Part shown: positions 8,163-17,332 of the stretch, one piece after another
Layout of the letters: the number at the start of each line of letters is the position of its first letter
How positions within the stretch are numbered: the first letter of the stretch is position 1
Assembly (NCBI GenBank): GCA_011523545.1
Contig: WTGN01000032.1
Location: 62,001-126,000, forward strand
DNA from: Chloroflexota bacterium
GTDB taxonomy: Bacteria > Chloroflexota > Anaerolineae > Aggregatilineales > Phototrophicaceae
Reading direction: 5' to 3'
DNA length: 64,000 bases
Made by a program: the position numbers and the translations under genes
The notes under the pieces: model-generated
Told to the model about the DNA's origin: nothing
The model's database searches: none
What the model saw: the letters and a program-made list of their open reading frames with translations, nothing else

Positions 8163-8214
8163 CCACGCGCGACGCTGCCGCTGAAATCCGCGTATCACAA
8201 TCAGGAGGGCGCAA

Positions 8215-8742
8215 ATGATTCGACACTTCTTGCTTGCATCAGCAGCGTTGAGCGTCGGCGCGTTGCTGGCAGGGCTCATTGGCGCGGGCGCCGTTGTTGC
8301 TGCCGCTGTCGGCGCCGCGATTGGCGCGTCGCTGTTTACGGCGCTGCGAAAGAATGCGGCGCTCGGAGCGCTCTTGGGCGCGGGCATTTTGGTGCTTGTA
8401 TTCGCATTGCTTATGCCGGGCGACAGGACCAAGCCGCGCTGCGATTTCGGCGACCCAATCGATCTGCCGCCGACCAGGCATCCAGCCGGCTATGTCTATG
8501 TGATACAAGACATCGACATCAGCATGCTCTACAAAATTGGGCGCACCATCAACCCCAAGGACCGCCTTAACAAATTCGCGGTAGAACTGCCGTTTACCAC
8601 CGAGATTGTCGCCATCGTAGCGACAGACGACGCGCCAACTTTGGAGTGGCAACTGCATCAACGATACGCCGAGGCTCGCAAGCGCGGCGAGTGGTTTGAT
8701 CTGAGTCCATCGCAAGTCCGCGAAATCTGCAATATCAAGTGA
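8215..8742 (+). CDS. Membrane-anchored T5orf172 (GIY-YIG-like) domain protein
   Basis: 175 residues with a strong Shine-Dalgarno (CAGGAGGGC) before ATG 8215. Two hydrophobic segments, about 5-40 (Gly/Ala zipper GLIGAGAVVAAAVGAAIGAS) and 46-65, anchor the protein. A short CDFGDPIDLPPTRHPA linker leads to a T5orf172 domain at about 88-172: GYVYVIQD ... LYKIGRTINPKDRL ... LEWQLHQRYAEARKRGEWFDL. The YVYV/KIG pair, Arg, and Glu-containing helix match the family core. First gene of four packed genes (8215-9862). Role unknown; membrane tethering of this nuclease-like domain recurs at 6532-7311. Confidence 0.78.
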   Translation: MIRHFLLASAALSVGALLAGLIGAGAVVAAAVGAAIGASLFTALRKNAALGALLGAGILVLVFALLMPGDRTKPRCDFGDPIDLPPTRHPAGYVYVIQDIDISMLYKIGRTINPKDRLNKFAVELPFTTEIVAIVATDDAPTLEWQLHQRYAEARKRGEWFDLSPSQVREICNIK

Positions 8743-8751
8743 CCGGCCACA

Positions 8752-9105
8752 ATGTCCAAGCTCATCTTGCATACAATCTCGGCCGGCCTTCTCGGCGCGG
8801 TCGGCTTGTTCATCCTAAGCGAAGGGCTGCCCGAGGGCGCAGTTATGGGCGCGGTTCTGGGCGGCAGCATCGGCATGCTCATGGCCGCGCGAATCAACGC
8901 GCACCGAGCGGGCCAGGCGCTGCAAGCGGCAGACCCGGCGGCGGCGACGCGCTGCGCTGCGCTATTGTCGGCGCGCGAAGGACAAATTCGCGACTTCCAT
9001 CGCGATGCGCGAACCGATATGCCCGTCGGCAATCCGGCGCGGAAACTGGACGACTTGGCATCCCAGGCTGAGGAAGGCAGCCGACGCGGGGACAGGCGGC
9101 AATGA
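8752..9105 (+). CDS. Small glycine-zipper membrane protein
   Basis: 117 residues, no named family recognised. Residues about 5-48 hold one or two membrane helices with a Gly zipper: SEGLPEGAVMGAVLGGSIG. The C-terminal 70 residues are charged and helical. The segment is clearly paralogous to SDGLIEGAVAGAVLGASIG of the next gene. It starts 9 bases after the T5orf172 gene and overlaps the next start by 4 bases (ATGA), so it belongs to one operon. Confidence 0.75.
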   Translation: MSKLILHTISAGLLGAVGLFILSEGLPEGAVMGAVLGGSIGMLMAARINAHRAGQALQAADPAAATRCAALLSAREGQIRDFHRDARTDMPVGNPARKLDDLASQAEEGSRRGDRRQ

Positions 9106-9425
9106 TGCGACTGGTTGCTTACGCCATTCTCGCCGCTATGTTCGGCGCGGGCATCGGCCTCCTGCTGTCTGATGGATTGATCGAAGGGGCGGTCGCCGGC
9201 GCAGTGCTAGGCGCGAGCATCGGCCTGATGGTGGCCGTTCGCAAGGGCGCAGGCAATTCGACGCCCTCGTATGAATACGAAGCGGCCGGCATCCATGACG
9301 ACAATCTGATCACCATCGCTCGCGGCAATCTCGCGCGTGAAGCTTACCGCAATCATTTTCAAGCGGACGACCTCGATGGCGCAGATCAAGCCGAGCGCCT
9401 CTCCTCAGCGGGCGGCGGGCGCTAG
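9102..9425 (+). CDS. Small glycine-zipper membrane protein, paralog of preceding gene
   Basis: 107 residues. N-terminal hydrophobic part (residues 4-48) with ILAAMFGAGIGLLLSDG and the shared EGAVAGAVLGASIGLMVA zipper; hydrophilic C-terminus. Start codon overlaps the upstream stop (ATGA), indicating coupled translation. Function unknown; Gly zippers favour tight helix packing and oligomers in membranes. Confidence 0.72.
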   Translation: MMRLVAYAILAAMFGAGIGLLLSDGLIEGAVAGAVLGASIGLMVAVRKGAGNSTPSYEYEAAGIHDDNLITIARGNLAREAYRNHFQADDLDGADQAERLSSAGGGR

Positions 9426-9430
9426 CGGGC

Positions 9431-9862
9431 ATGCGCGCTATGCTGGGGGCGCTCATGTTCAGCATCTTCATCGCGGCGATGGCAATTCCGCTTGGCGCCT
9501 TTCTGGGCGGGCTTCTCGCCGGTGCCGAAGGTTCCGGCCCGGGCGCAGTTGTCGGCGCAGCTTTTGGCTTGATGATCGCGTCGCGTTTCCTGCTGGATTC
9601 AATGGCTGTCGCCGCCGCCCGCCGAAAGAGCCAGGCTGCATTGGAAGCGGACGGGCGCATAGACCAGATGCGAAGGCGCCAACATCGCCTCCGCAGCGCC
9701 TGGAGCTTCTCCCGACTTCTGCGGCAAGACGACAAAGAGCGGTGGTTGCCTGAGAAGCAGCCGGCGGTCAAGCGCCTCTACAGCCAGCAGCATCACGATC
9801 TTGACATCCGCGATATCCCGGGCGCGGCTCACTTGGCCCGGAAGCGCAAACGAAAACGCTAA
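9431..9862 (+). CDS. Small glycine-zipper membrane protein with basic C-terminus
   Basis: 143 residues. Hydrophobic residues 1-58 contain GAFLGGLLAGAEGSGPGAVV and GAAFGLMIASRFLL. The rest is hydrophilic and ends in a very basic tail (ARKRKRKR), possibly for contact with phospholipid or nucleic acid. Starts 5 bases after the previous gene and ends 5 bases before the convergent DUF3179 gene. Third zipper protein of the operon; not recognised. Confidence 0.7.
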   Translation: MRAMLGALMFSIFIAAMAIPLGAFLGGLLAGAEGSGPGAVVGAAFGLMIASRFLLDSMAVAAARRKSQAALEADGRIDQMRRRQHRLRSAWSFSRLLRQDDKERWLPEKQPAVKRLYSQQHHDLDIRDIPGAAHLARKRKRKR

Positions 9863-9866
9863 GACC

Positions 9867-11636
9867 TCAGAGCCCAGCCGTTTCTCCGTAGACAAGGGTA
9901 TCGGGATAAAAGCCGAACCAGCCGAACCAAAAGGCCAGGTGACCGCCGATGCGCTTCAATCTCTCGCCATCGGCCCCCAGGAGCCCCTCTTCGGTTATCC
10001 GCCAGGCGCGCCCCTCATCATCAACCAGGCTCGTCTCGTCCGCGCCCGCGCTGAAGTGAAGCCCTTGCCGGTCAAAGGCGCGCACCACCGCCCCGCCCGG
10101 CTCGAAGAATTCGCGCTCCGGCGTCGCCTCGGCGATGATCAGCACATCAGTCTCGCCAACCCGGTCGTTGATGATGCGCTGCGGGATGATCGTTTCCAGC
10201 GGGTATGCTTTCGCCTGGCCCTGCAAACGAAGCCCGAAGACCATTTCCTTATTCTCAATCAGCGCCGTGTCCTGCTGCCAGGATGGGAACATCAGCTCGG
10301 TGCTGTTGAAGTAGTCGCTGTAGGCGGCGCCATTGGTGTAGTTGCGGCGGAAACCGGTATCCATGCTCAGGACGCTGGTATCGGGATGCGCTTCCAGCCA
10401 GCTCGCCCAATCCGACACGACGACCGGCAGCACATCCAAAACGACGCCGCTGGTCGTCAGCGGACCGAAAGCGGGTTCGCCCGTGATCGCATTCCAGACA
10501 GTGTCGGTGTTGCGATCGTACATCAGCTTGTTCGAGCGCATCAACAAACCGGAGGAGCCGAATTCAAGGGCAGTGTCGCCCATTTCAATCAGCGCGCCAT
10601 CCTGGTCGGTATAAGACAGGTCGTCGATATTCACATCGTAGAGCACGCCGGCGCCGCACAGCGTGCAATAAGCCAGCATGACCGGACGGCCCGGAACGCG
10701 CCCGGCGAAGCCCGTTTCGAGCGCCTCGCCACCGGCGGCGAGATCGGGCAGTTCGGCGAAGGCGCGCTCTTCGTCCAGCCAGCTGATATGCTCGCGCAGC
10801 AGCCAGCCTTCGCGCGGGCAGCCGGCCGAGCGCCCATTGATCAGCAGCCACTCGTCGCCGGAGCGGGCGCGCGCGTCGAAGACGGCAGGCGCGCGGAAGT
10901 TGCAAACTTGTTCACCCCCAGGCTCGGCATAGAGCGGCGCCTGACCGATCACATCGTTGAACATCTCGTGCCAATTCAGCAGGCGCAGGGGATAGGCGCG
11001 GCTGTCGCCATCAAAGCTGAGGCCGAAGACCAGCTCATCGGCCGCCGGGTAGCTGCAGTCATCATCGCGGCAGAAATCGACAAACTGATAGCCTTCGTCC
11101 CTCGCCTCCTTGGGGCTGATCTGGCGCGAATTAACCAGCGAGGGAATGCCATCGACGGTGACGCCGCCCCAGACCGGCTCGACAAGATTGATGGCGGCGC
11201 TGTCCATCAAGCCCGGCTGGAAGAAGCGGCTGAACTCCGTATCGACGAAGGCCGCCAGCAGCTGCCCCTTGAATTCATCGTAGTGCGGCGGCAGCGGAAT
11301 GTCGTTCGCGCCCGCCCACTCGAAGAAACCGCGCCAGTCGCTATGCTCGCCCGCCAAGGCCGTGAGCGTGGAAAGAACGCGCTGGCCCAAATCATGGCTG
11401 CGCGCAAAGTACAAAATATCAATCAACGGGGCGATATAGAGCGGGTCGCCCGCTTCAGCGACCGCGTCATATACGCTTAAGTCCATGCCGCGTCCGCGCG
11501 CCACATCATGGGCCGCCGCCAGCAGTTGGATCATGGTCTTGCGATAATTGGAGCTGTCGTAGTCCTGCGCCATCACCGGCGCAAGCGCAGCAAGCCACAG
11601 CCAACTCGCCACCATCACGAGTGCAATTCGTCGCAT
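9867..11636 (-). CDS. Secreted DUF3179 domain protein
   Basis: 589 residues from ATG 11636, which follows AGGGAG and opens a signal peptide (MRRIALVMVASWLWLAALA ... AQD); the frame extends 20 codons further upstream without translation signals. The C-terminal ~400 residues carry DUF3179 features: YPLRLLNWHEMFND, LAYCTLCGAGVLYD with a CxxC pair, FGSSGLLMRSNKLMYDR, and repeated AYPLETIIPQRIIND. Longer than the copies at 54529 and 55792, with an extra insert with two cysteines (VCNFRAPAVFDA ... SAGCPREGW). Family function is not established; the position is probably extracytoplasmic. Converges tail-to-tail with the 9431 gene. Confidence 0.85.
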   Translation of the reverse strand: MRRIALVMVASWLWLAALAPVMAQDYDSSNYRKTMIQLLAAAHDVARGRGMDLSVYDAVAEAGDPLYIAPLIDILYFARSHDLGQRVLSTLTALAGEHSDWRGFFEWAGANDIPLPPHYDEFKGQLLAAFVDTEFSRFFQPGLMDSAAINLVEPVWGGVTVDGIPSLVNSRQISPKEARDEGYQFVDFCRDDDCSYPAADELVFGLSFDGDSRAYPLRLLNWHEMFNDVIGQAPLYAEPGGEQVCNFRAPAVFDARARSGDEWLLINGRSAGCPREGWLLREHISWLDEERAFAELPDLAAGGEALETGFAGRVPGRPVMLAYCTLCGAGVLYDVNIDDLSYTDQDGALIEMGDTALEFGSSGLLMRSNKLMYDRNTDTVWNAITGEPAFGPLTTSGVVLDVLPVVVSDWASWLEAHPDTSVLSMDTGFRRNYTNGAAYSDYFNSTELMFPSWQQDTALIENKEMVFGLRLQGQAKAYPLETIIPQRIINDRVGETDVLIIAEATPEREFFEPGGAVVRAFDRQGLHFSAGADETSLVDDEGRAWRITEEGLLGADGERLKRIGGHLAFWFGWFGFYPDTLVYGETAGL

Positions 11637-11747
11637 CAGTTCAGCTCCCTTATCTTTGAATATGCAAAAGCAGCATAGCGGAAGAATCTTGCGCAATTAT
11701 TGTGTCGAAGGCCGGTGGATGAAGCGAGGCGGGGCAGCGCCCGGCCT

Positions 11748-14144
11748 TTAGCCATCGACGCGCACTGTGCCCAGGACGACGGTGTCATCTTGCGCCCCTT
11801 CCACTTCCGTGAGCACATCATAGCGTATCGCCTGCGGCAAGGCGTACCAACCCGTCAACACGCGATATTCGCCCGCGGCCATTTTGCCCTTGTCCAGCGT
11901 GACCGTCTCCGTCAGTTCGCTGCCAGCAGGGATCGTGCCGAAATTGTGGTCCGGCGGCCGCTCGGGCACTGGCTGGCCATTCTCATCCAGAATATGCACA
12001 AAGCGCACATCTTGAGCAGACCGCTCAGATTCAAAACGCCACCAGAAGCGAATGTTGATCAAGTCGCCGTCGGCTTCCTGTGGCAATAGATAGCCGGCCA
12101 GCGTGATGCCGTCGGCGATGCGTATCGGATCGTAGATGGCGCCATCGGACAAGACTTCGATTCTAACATTCTCCACCGTCACGCGTTGGCACTGCAGCAG
12201 ACTGGTATCGACGCGCTCCGGGCAAGGCGGGTCCAGCGCAATGCGAAACGAATGGTAGCCGCGCCGCGCGATCGGAATCGGGATGGACAGCGGAATCCGC
12301 CCGTTGACTTGCAGGGTTTCCAGCGGCGTGTCATTCAGAGACAGACGCACGCGCCGGTTGGCCGCTTCCAGCACGGCATTGAATTCCAGCCAGCCCGCCT
12401 GCTCCTTGTATATATAGGTCAGGTGCGATTGCGCTTCAGCCACTGACGAAAAGGCGACCGGCGCCCGACTGCGCGACACCGGCGTTTCGTAGACGGAGAA
12501 TCGCTGGTCTTCGTAGAGTGGCTCGCCTAACTCTTGCCGCGCCCGCCAGTGCAGAAGGTCCAGTTGTCCGAGCTTAATCGCGCGCGCCTTGTTGATGATG
12601 ACGATGTCGGCGCCGGCATCCTGCAGAAGCGACGGATGAAACTTGGCCAGCAGCGCAAGCCGCGCCTGGTCCACCGGGGTGACGCTGGCGTCGCCCCCGC
12701 CGATCAAGGGCTTGACGTGGGCAGTCTGCAAGAACATGGCTTCCCTTGCCGCCCGCGCATCGTCATGGGGCGCGTTGTATACGGCACGGATATCCCGCCG
12801 GCGTCTCAAATTGTGGATCTCGCGCGGAATGTCCGCCGGCACGCTGGGAAAAGCGCTGAACAGCCTATAATCTTCCAGGAGCAATACGGCGAAAACACAG
12901 GCGGCGGCAATCTGCATACGGCGGCCGCGGCGCTGCGCGAAACGGCTGCCGCAGCATTCGATCGCGCCAAATCCAGCCAGGAGCGAGAAGGCAGGGGCAA
13001 AGAGCAGCATAAAACGGGCCGGACTGCGCGCCATTTCACTCAGAGGCAGATTGACAAGCAGGGCGTATGGCAGCGGCACAACCGCCTCGTAGCCCGCTAT
13101 CGAGCCGGAGAGCACCTGGTCCTGCCATTTGAGCAATGGACCCAGAGCCAGCAGCCAGGCGACAAGAGCGACCAGCAGCCACCAGCGCGCCGCAGGCCGG
13201 TAGATTATGCCGAGCAATGCGAGCAACCCGCCGAGCGCGCCGACGTAGCTTGCGCTGCCGCCTATGTCCCCGCCCAGGACCGGCCGCAAATGCGATCCCC
13301 AAAACGGATTGCCGCTGGAGGGCGACAGAACGCCGAGAACGCTGATGCTCTGGCGCACGCGGCTCTCCCCATCGAGGGACTGCAAGTAAGCCGCGTAATC
13401 CCCCAGAATAGGCGAGAGATACAGCAGCAAGAATGCGCCCCCAGCCAGCGCGACCGCGATCGCCCGCAGTGCCCCCAAGTGATCCCGGTGGCGCAAGCGC
13501 GCCAGCACAAACAGCAGCGTCAGCGGCGTCAGCACATAGAAGACCTGCATCGTGTCCCCAAGCGCCCCGGCCATGAACAGAAGCGCGGCGGCGAAAAAAC
13601 GGCGTTTCCCGCCATGATCGGCGTAAGCGAACAAACAGATGATAAACAGAGACGCCGGCCACTGCACCAGCAGACCGACATGCCCATCCAGCAACTGACC
13701 CAGAATTGTGGGAAAAGACAAGAACACAAGCCCGGCAATGAAAGCGGGGAATCGGTTTAATGTCGAAAGCGTCCGCCGCGCCAGCAAGTACATGGACCAG
13801 CCGTTCAGCGCGAGCGTAAAAAGAACCGCCAAATTATAGGCGGTGGCCAATGGGACGAAAAACGCAAAGAGCCAGGCCGGGAACATTTGGAGCGGCTGCG
13901 CCCAGAGACGGACAGCCGGCGTGCCTTCGGGATAATCCAGCAGCGAATGCGAAAAAACATCGTCGCCGTTCAGAAGCGCGGTCTTATACCACCAGACGTG
14001 GCGGGCTATCTCGTAAACATCGCCTTTATCCGCGCCCAGGAAATGCGAAGACAGCGCGCTGTGTATTGGCGCGGCGACATAAAACGCGGCCAAGACATAA
14101 CAGAGGATTATCAACCAGGATCGGCGCAGCTCTTGTCTTATCAA
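11748..14144 (-). CDS. Large polytopic membrane protein, GT-C-like
   Basis: 798 residues. The first ~430 residues contain about ten to twelve hydrophobic segments; between the first two lies GDVYEIARHVWWYKTALLNG with acidic residues, as in the first extracytoplasmic loop of GT-C glycosyltransferases. Residues about 560-798 are soluble and beta-rich (RRVRLSLNDTPLETLQVNG ... HSFRIALDPPCP), probably outside the membrane. TTG at 14144 is the apparent start; no ATG fits better. I do not recognise a named family beyond similarity in layout to lipid-linked-sugar transferases and YfhO-like proteins; function is inferred only. Confidence 0.75.
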   Translation of the reverse strand: MIRQELRRSWLIILCYVLAAFYVAAPIHSALSSHFLGADKGDVYEIARHVWWYKTALLNGDDVFSHSLLDYPEGTPAVRLWAQPLQMFPAWLFAFFVPLATAYNLAVLFTLALNGWSMYLLARRTLSTLNRFPAFIAGLVFLSFPTILGQLLDGHVGLLVQWPASLFIICLFAYADHGGKRRFFAAALLFMAGALGDTMQVFYVLTPLTLLFVLARLRHRDHLGALRAIAVALAGGAFLLLYLSPILGDYAAYLQSLDGESRVRQSISVLGVLSPSSGNPFWGSHLRPVLGGDIGGSASYVGALGGLLALLGIIYRPAARWWLLVALVAWLLALGPLLKWQDQVLSGSIAGYEAVVPLPYALLVNLPLSEMARSPARFMLLFAPAFSLLAGFGAIECCGSRFAQRRGRRMQIAAACVFAVLLLEDYRLFSAFPSVPADIPREIHNLRRRRDIRAVYNAPHDDARAAREAMFLQTAHVKPLIGGGDASVTPVDQARLALLAKFHPSLLQDAGADIVIINKARAIKLGQLDLLHWRARQELGEPLYEDQRFSVYETPVSRSRAPVAFSSVAEAQSHLTYIYKEQAGWLEFNAVLEAANRRVRLSLNDTPLETLQVNGRIPLSIPIPIARRGYHSFRIALDPPCPERVDTSLLQCQRVTVENVRIEVLSDGAIYDPIRIADGITLAGYLLPQEADGDLINIRFWWRFESERSAQDVRFVHILDENGQPVPERPPDHNFGTIPAGSELTETVTLDKGKMAAGEYRVLTGWYALPQAIRYDVLTEVEGAQDDTVVLGTVRVDG

Positions 14145-14267
14145 GGCAAGCCCTCAACAATTTCGATCGCGCGCGCTGGCGGCGAAGCGGCCGGCTCCGC
14201 TGTTTTCCAGTATACAGCTTTAAGGACCAAGTCCCTTGCGAGCGCCGCAATGCCGTTCATGCGCGCC

Positions 14268-14777
14268 TCAGTTCCCCCGCTCCGCGGACAGCAAGACCTG
14301 CGAAATTCGCGTTCGATAAATCCGGTAGGGCGCGTTGTGCTCTAAACTGACGAAGACTTCCTGGGTGACGTTCAGCTCGACGCCGCTTATGCGCACGAGG
14401 TAGCTGTCGCTCGCGCGTCCCCGGCGCAGGACTCGCTCAATGTCGCCGCTGAGCCTGTCTACTTTGTTCGCGCGCAAGTCGCCGCTCATCCTCATGAAAG
14501 CGCGCCCGGCCCGGCCGACCATTGCCGCATTTATGAAGATCAGCATGACGCCAGCGCCGGAGCTAATCACGTTGCGATTGAATTGCCCAATGTAGACTAA
14601 GACTGTGGCGGCCAGCGCCAGCAGGCAAAACAGACCGGCGGCAATGAACGCGTCGCGCCGCCGCGCATGCTGCATGCGCTCACGCTGCGCCGGGCTAAGC
14701 GCGCCCTGCCGGTTTGCCTGCAAGTCCGCCGCCGTGAAGCCCAGCGCTGCCGATAGCGCGCCGCTCTCCGCCTTCAT
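14268..14777 (-). CDS. Small two-helix membrane protein of unknown function
   Basis: 169 residues. Two hydrophobic helices at about 44-66 (FIAAGLFCLLALAATVLVYI) and 70-90 flank a short loop; the C-terminal part DSYLVRISGVELNVTQEVFV ... APYRIYRTRISQVLLSAE looks like a small beta-rich cytoplasmic domain. Not recognised. Its ATG overlaps the stop of the MscS gene by 4 bases, so it is co-translated with the channel and may modulate it. Confidence 0.75.
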   Translation of the reverse strand: MKAESGALSAALGFTAADLQANRQGALSPAQRERMQHARRRDAFIAAGLFCLLALAATVLVYIGQFNRNVISSGAGVMLIFINAAMVGRAGRAFMRMSGDLRANKVDRLSGDIERVLRRGRASDSYLVRISGVELNVTQEVFVSLEHNAPYRIYRTRISQVLLSAERGN

Positions 14778-15985
14778 ATCTTGCCGGTTCTCGCGGCCGG
14801 GGCGGGCGCTTCACTATCCGGCGCCGGCGCGTCATCTCCTGCAACAGTTGGCGGGCTCTGCGCTTGCATCTCCTGCAGAATCTGCTCGCCGGTCGCGTTT
14901 TCGGGCAGGGTCTCGATATAGATTGACCGGCTGGGAAAAGCAAAGCCGATGCCCAGCCGCTCGACGATGCCCATAATCTCCAGAAAGACGTTTTCCTGTT
15001 TGGCTGTGAACTCGCGCCAATCCGACAGCAGAACCTGGCAGATGATGCGCACATCCAGCGAACTGCTGTTGAAGGCGACGAAGTGCACGATGACTGATTC
15101 GGGATCGATGTCCTCCGTATTTTGAAGCAGCTCGCGGATTTCAGCGACAACCGCGCGCAGTTGATCCGAAGTGGTGCTGTAGGTGAAATTGAGCGTTGCG
15201 TCGAGGCGCCGCTTCTCCAGCCGCGTCCGGTTGAGCACGGCGGCATTGGTCAAGAGGTTATTGGGCACGGTGACCAAAGCTTGATCGAGTTGGCGGACGC
15301 GCGTCGCCCGCACGCCGACCGATTCGACGATGCCGGTGACCGCCGGCGTCGTGATGAAGTCGCCAACCTTGAAGGGATTGTCGGTCACGATAGCGGCGAA
15401 GCCAAACATGTTGCCGACCGTATCCTGCGACGCCAGCGAGATGCCGATGCCAATGACGCCGAGCGACGCGATCAGCGCGGCGACATCGAATTGCAATTCC
15501 TGCAATACGAATATGGCGCCCAGAGCGATGATCAAGAATTTAACCACCGTATTGAGAAAGGGCAGCAAGCGCTCCGGGATCGTCCAGCCAGTCAGCCGGC
15601 GGAAAGCGTCCGGCTGCAGCGAAATCACCTCAAACCAGTGGACAATGGCGTAAAAGACCGAAGCCACCAGGATCGCCCGCGACATCGTCCGCGCAAGCGC
15701 TTCGACTTCGATGTCGAAGGTGAATAACTCGGTGACGAGAAATAGAGAAAAGCCAACCACCGCCAACCGCAACGGAGACACACTGGCGTCCAACAGGCGG
15801 TCGTCAATATCGCTGGCCGAGCGCCCGGTGATATATCGCAGCGGACGCAGCAAAATCGCTGTCAGCAGCCAGCGCAGGAGCACGATGATGAGCAGCGCGA
15901 CGGCAAATGGAAAGATATCAATAACGAGGCGCTGGACAAACTCGGGCTGGCCCGCCAGCAATGGAAGCAGATCGACTTGATTCAT
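14774..15985 (-). CDS. Mechanosensitive channel, MscS family
   Basis: 403 residues. Forms a heptameric channel that opens on membrane tension and releases solutes in hypo-osmotic shock. Four N-terminal membrane helices (about 20-45, 70-90, 100-125, 145-175), then the pore helix segment with VIGIGISLASQDTVGNMFGF, and the beta domain NPFKVGDFITTPAVTGIVESVG ... ALVTVPNNLLTNA, all diagnostic of MscS. The C-terminal cage ends in an Ala/Pro-rich tail. Followed by the small membrane gene with a 4-base overlap. Confidence 0.93.
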   Translation of the reverse strand: MNQVDLLPLLAGQPEFVQRLVIDIFPFAVALLIIVLLRWLLTAILLRPLRYITGRSASDIDDRLLDASVSPLRLAVVGFSLFLVTELFTFDIEVEALARTMSRAILVASVFYAIVHWFEVISLQPDAFRRLTGWTIPERLLPFLNTVVKFLIIALGAIFVLQELQFDVAALIASLGVIGIGISLASQDTVGNMFGFAAIVTDNPFKVGDFITTPAVTGIVESVGVRATRVRQLDQALVTVPNNLLTNAAVLNRTRLEKRRLDATLNFTYSTTSDQLRAVVAEIRELLQNTEDIDPESVIVHFVAFNSSSLDVRIICQVLLSDWREFTAKQENVFLEIMGIVERLGIGFAFPSRSIYIETLPENATGEQILQEMQAQSPPTVAGDDAPAPDSEAPAPAARTGKI

Positions 15986-16243
15986 GTGTGCCTCGACCTC
16001 GCAGATTCGCCGCCACCGTCATGAACCATTCTACGTTGCCTGCCGCGTTTCGCAAGCTGTAGGGGCCACCCATTAAGTCGCCCGCGTCACAGCAATGAAT
16101 TGAAGCGGCGCGCCATCGGGTCGCCCGCGATTGCGGCAGCGCCTGCCGTCGGACGACGTAACTGCGCGCATACACGAATCTAAGAGACAAGCTATACTTT
16201 CGACAGATGCCGTCGCGGCCAGGCGCCCGCAAGATTGCGAGCC
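15986..16243. other. Divergent intergenic region with a degenerate palindrome
   Basis: Together with the moaA promoter region this is a 319-base gap between mscS (minus) and moaA (plus). It holds one half-element TGTAGGGGCC ... AGTCGCCCGC at 16058-16084 and a TATACT hexamer at 16193-16198. No gene is seen. Confidence 0.6.
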
Positions 16244-16272
16244 TTGCGAAAGGCCCGGCGCATCGCTACACT
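16244..16272 (+). promoter_or_regulatory. Sigma70-type promoter of moaA
   Basis: TTGCGA, 17-base spacer, TACACT. Predicted start near 16279 leaves a short leader with GGGA before the ATG at 16305. Confidence 0.5.
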
Positions 16273-16304
16273 GATTCCACAATCGACGGCTTCGTCAGGG
16301 AACA

Positions 16305-17324
16305 ATGAATCTTCAGGACAAGTTTGAACGACCGCTGCGCGACCTGCGAATCTCGGTGACCGATCGCTGCAATTTCCGCTGTCCCTACTGCATGCCGGCG
16401 GAGATTTTCAATGAACGCTATCAGTTTTTGCCCAAGCCGCATTTGCTGTCTTTTGAAGAGATCACGCGGTTGACGCGCATCATCGTGCGGCTGGGCGCGG
16501 TCAAGGTTCGTCTGACCGGGGGCGAGCCGCTGCTGCGCCGCGACATCGAAAAGCTGGTGGCGATGCTCAGCGCGCTTGAGGGCGTCGATGATCTGGCGAT
16601 GACAAGCAACGCCTTCCTCCTGCCAGAGAAGATCGACGCATTGAAGGCGGCCGGCTTGCGCCGTCTCACGATCAGCCTGGATACGCTCGACGATGAAGTG
16701 TTTCGCCAAATGAATGGCGGCCGCTCCGGCGTCGACAAGGTGCTTGAGGGCATTTATGCGGCGGAGGCGGCCGGTTTCTCGCCCTTGAAGATCAACGCGG
16801 TGGTTCAGCGCGGGGTCAACGACCATACCCTGGTCGAGCTGGCGCGCTTCTTCAAGGAACGCGGGCATATCCTGCGCTTCATCGAGTACATGGACGTCGG
16901 CAATATGAACGACTGGAAGATGGAGCAAGTCTTGCCCAGCGCCGAGATCGTCGCAATCATCAATGACGAGATGCCGTTGGAGCCGGTCAGCGGCAACTAC
17001 TTCGGCGAGGTCGCGCGCCGTTATCGCTACGCCGATGGCGGGGGCGAAATCGGCCTGATTAGCTCGGTCACGCAGCCATTTTGCGGCTCCTGCACGCGCA
17101 TGCGCCTTTCACCGGAGGGCCAGATTTTCACCTGCCTCTTCGCGACGGAAGGCGTCAATCTGCGCGATCCGCTGCGGGACGGCGCCAGCGATGAAGCGCT
17201 CGAAGCCATCATCCGCGGCGCATGGGGCGCTCGCATCGACCGCTACTCGGAAATACGCAGCTCTTTGACGCCGGATGTGCGCGCCCGCCGCAAGAAAGTT
17301 GAGATGTATCACATCGGCGGCTAA
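16305..17324 (+). CDS. moaA: GTP 3',8-cyclase (molybdenum cofactor step 1)
   Basis: Radical-SAM enzyme that converts GTP to 3',8-cyclo-GTP, which MoaC turns into cPMP for molybdenum cofactor. 339 residues, the standard size. N-terminal SAM cluster motif CNFRCPYC (CX3CX2C), LTGGEPLLRRDI, and C-terminal second 4Fe-4S site FCGSCTRMRLSPEGQIFTCL (CX2CX13C). It ends in the conserved Gly-Gly (YHIGG). No other moa genes are in the window. Confidence 0.97.
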   Translation: MNLQDKFERPLRDLRISVTDRCNFRCPYCMPAEIFNERYQFLPKPHLLSFEEITRLTRIIVRLGAVKVRLTGGEPLLRRDIEKLVAMLSALEGVDDLAMTSNAFLLPEKIDALKAAGLRRLTISLDTLDDEVFRQMNGGRSGVDKVLEGIYAAEAAGFSPLKINAVVQRGVNDHTLVELARFFKERGHILRFIEYMDVGNMNDWKMEQVLPSAEIVAIINDEMPLEPVSGNYFGEVARRYRYADGGGEIGLISSVTQPFCGSCTRMRLSPEGQIFTCLFATEGVNLRDPLRDGASDEALEAIIRGAWGARIDRYSEIRSSLTPDVRARRKKVEMYHIGG

Positions 17325-17332
17325 AGCGCTTG

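Noticed and set aside
9801..11480. Long plus-strand open frame opposite the DUF3179 gene
   Set aside because: Protein reading is low in hydrophobic segments and rich in repeated Arg/Ala/Gln/Asp typical of the complement of a GC-rich gene; the minus-strand frame has a signal peptide and family motifs.
12534..13760. 408-codon plus-strand frame
   Set aside because: Complement of the transmembrane gene at 11748-14144; Gln/Arg-rich with no domain pattern.
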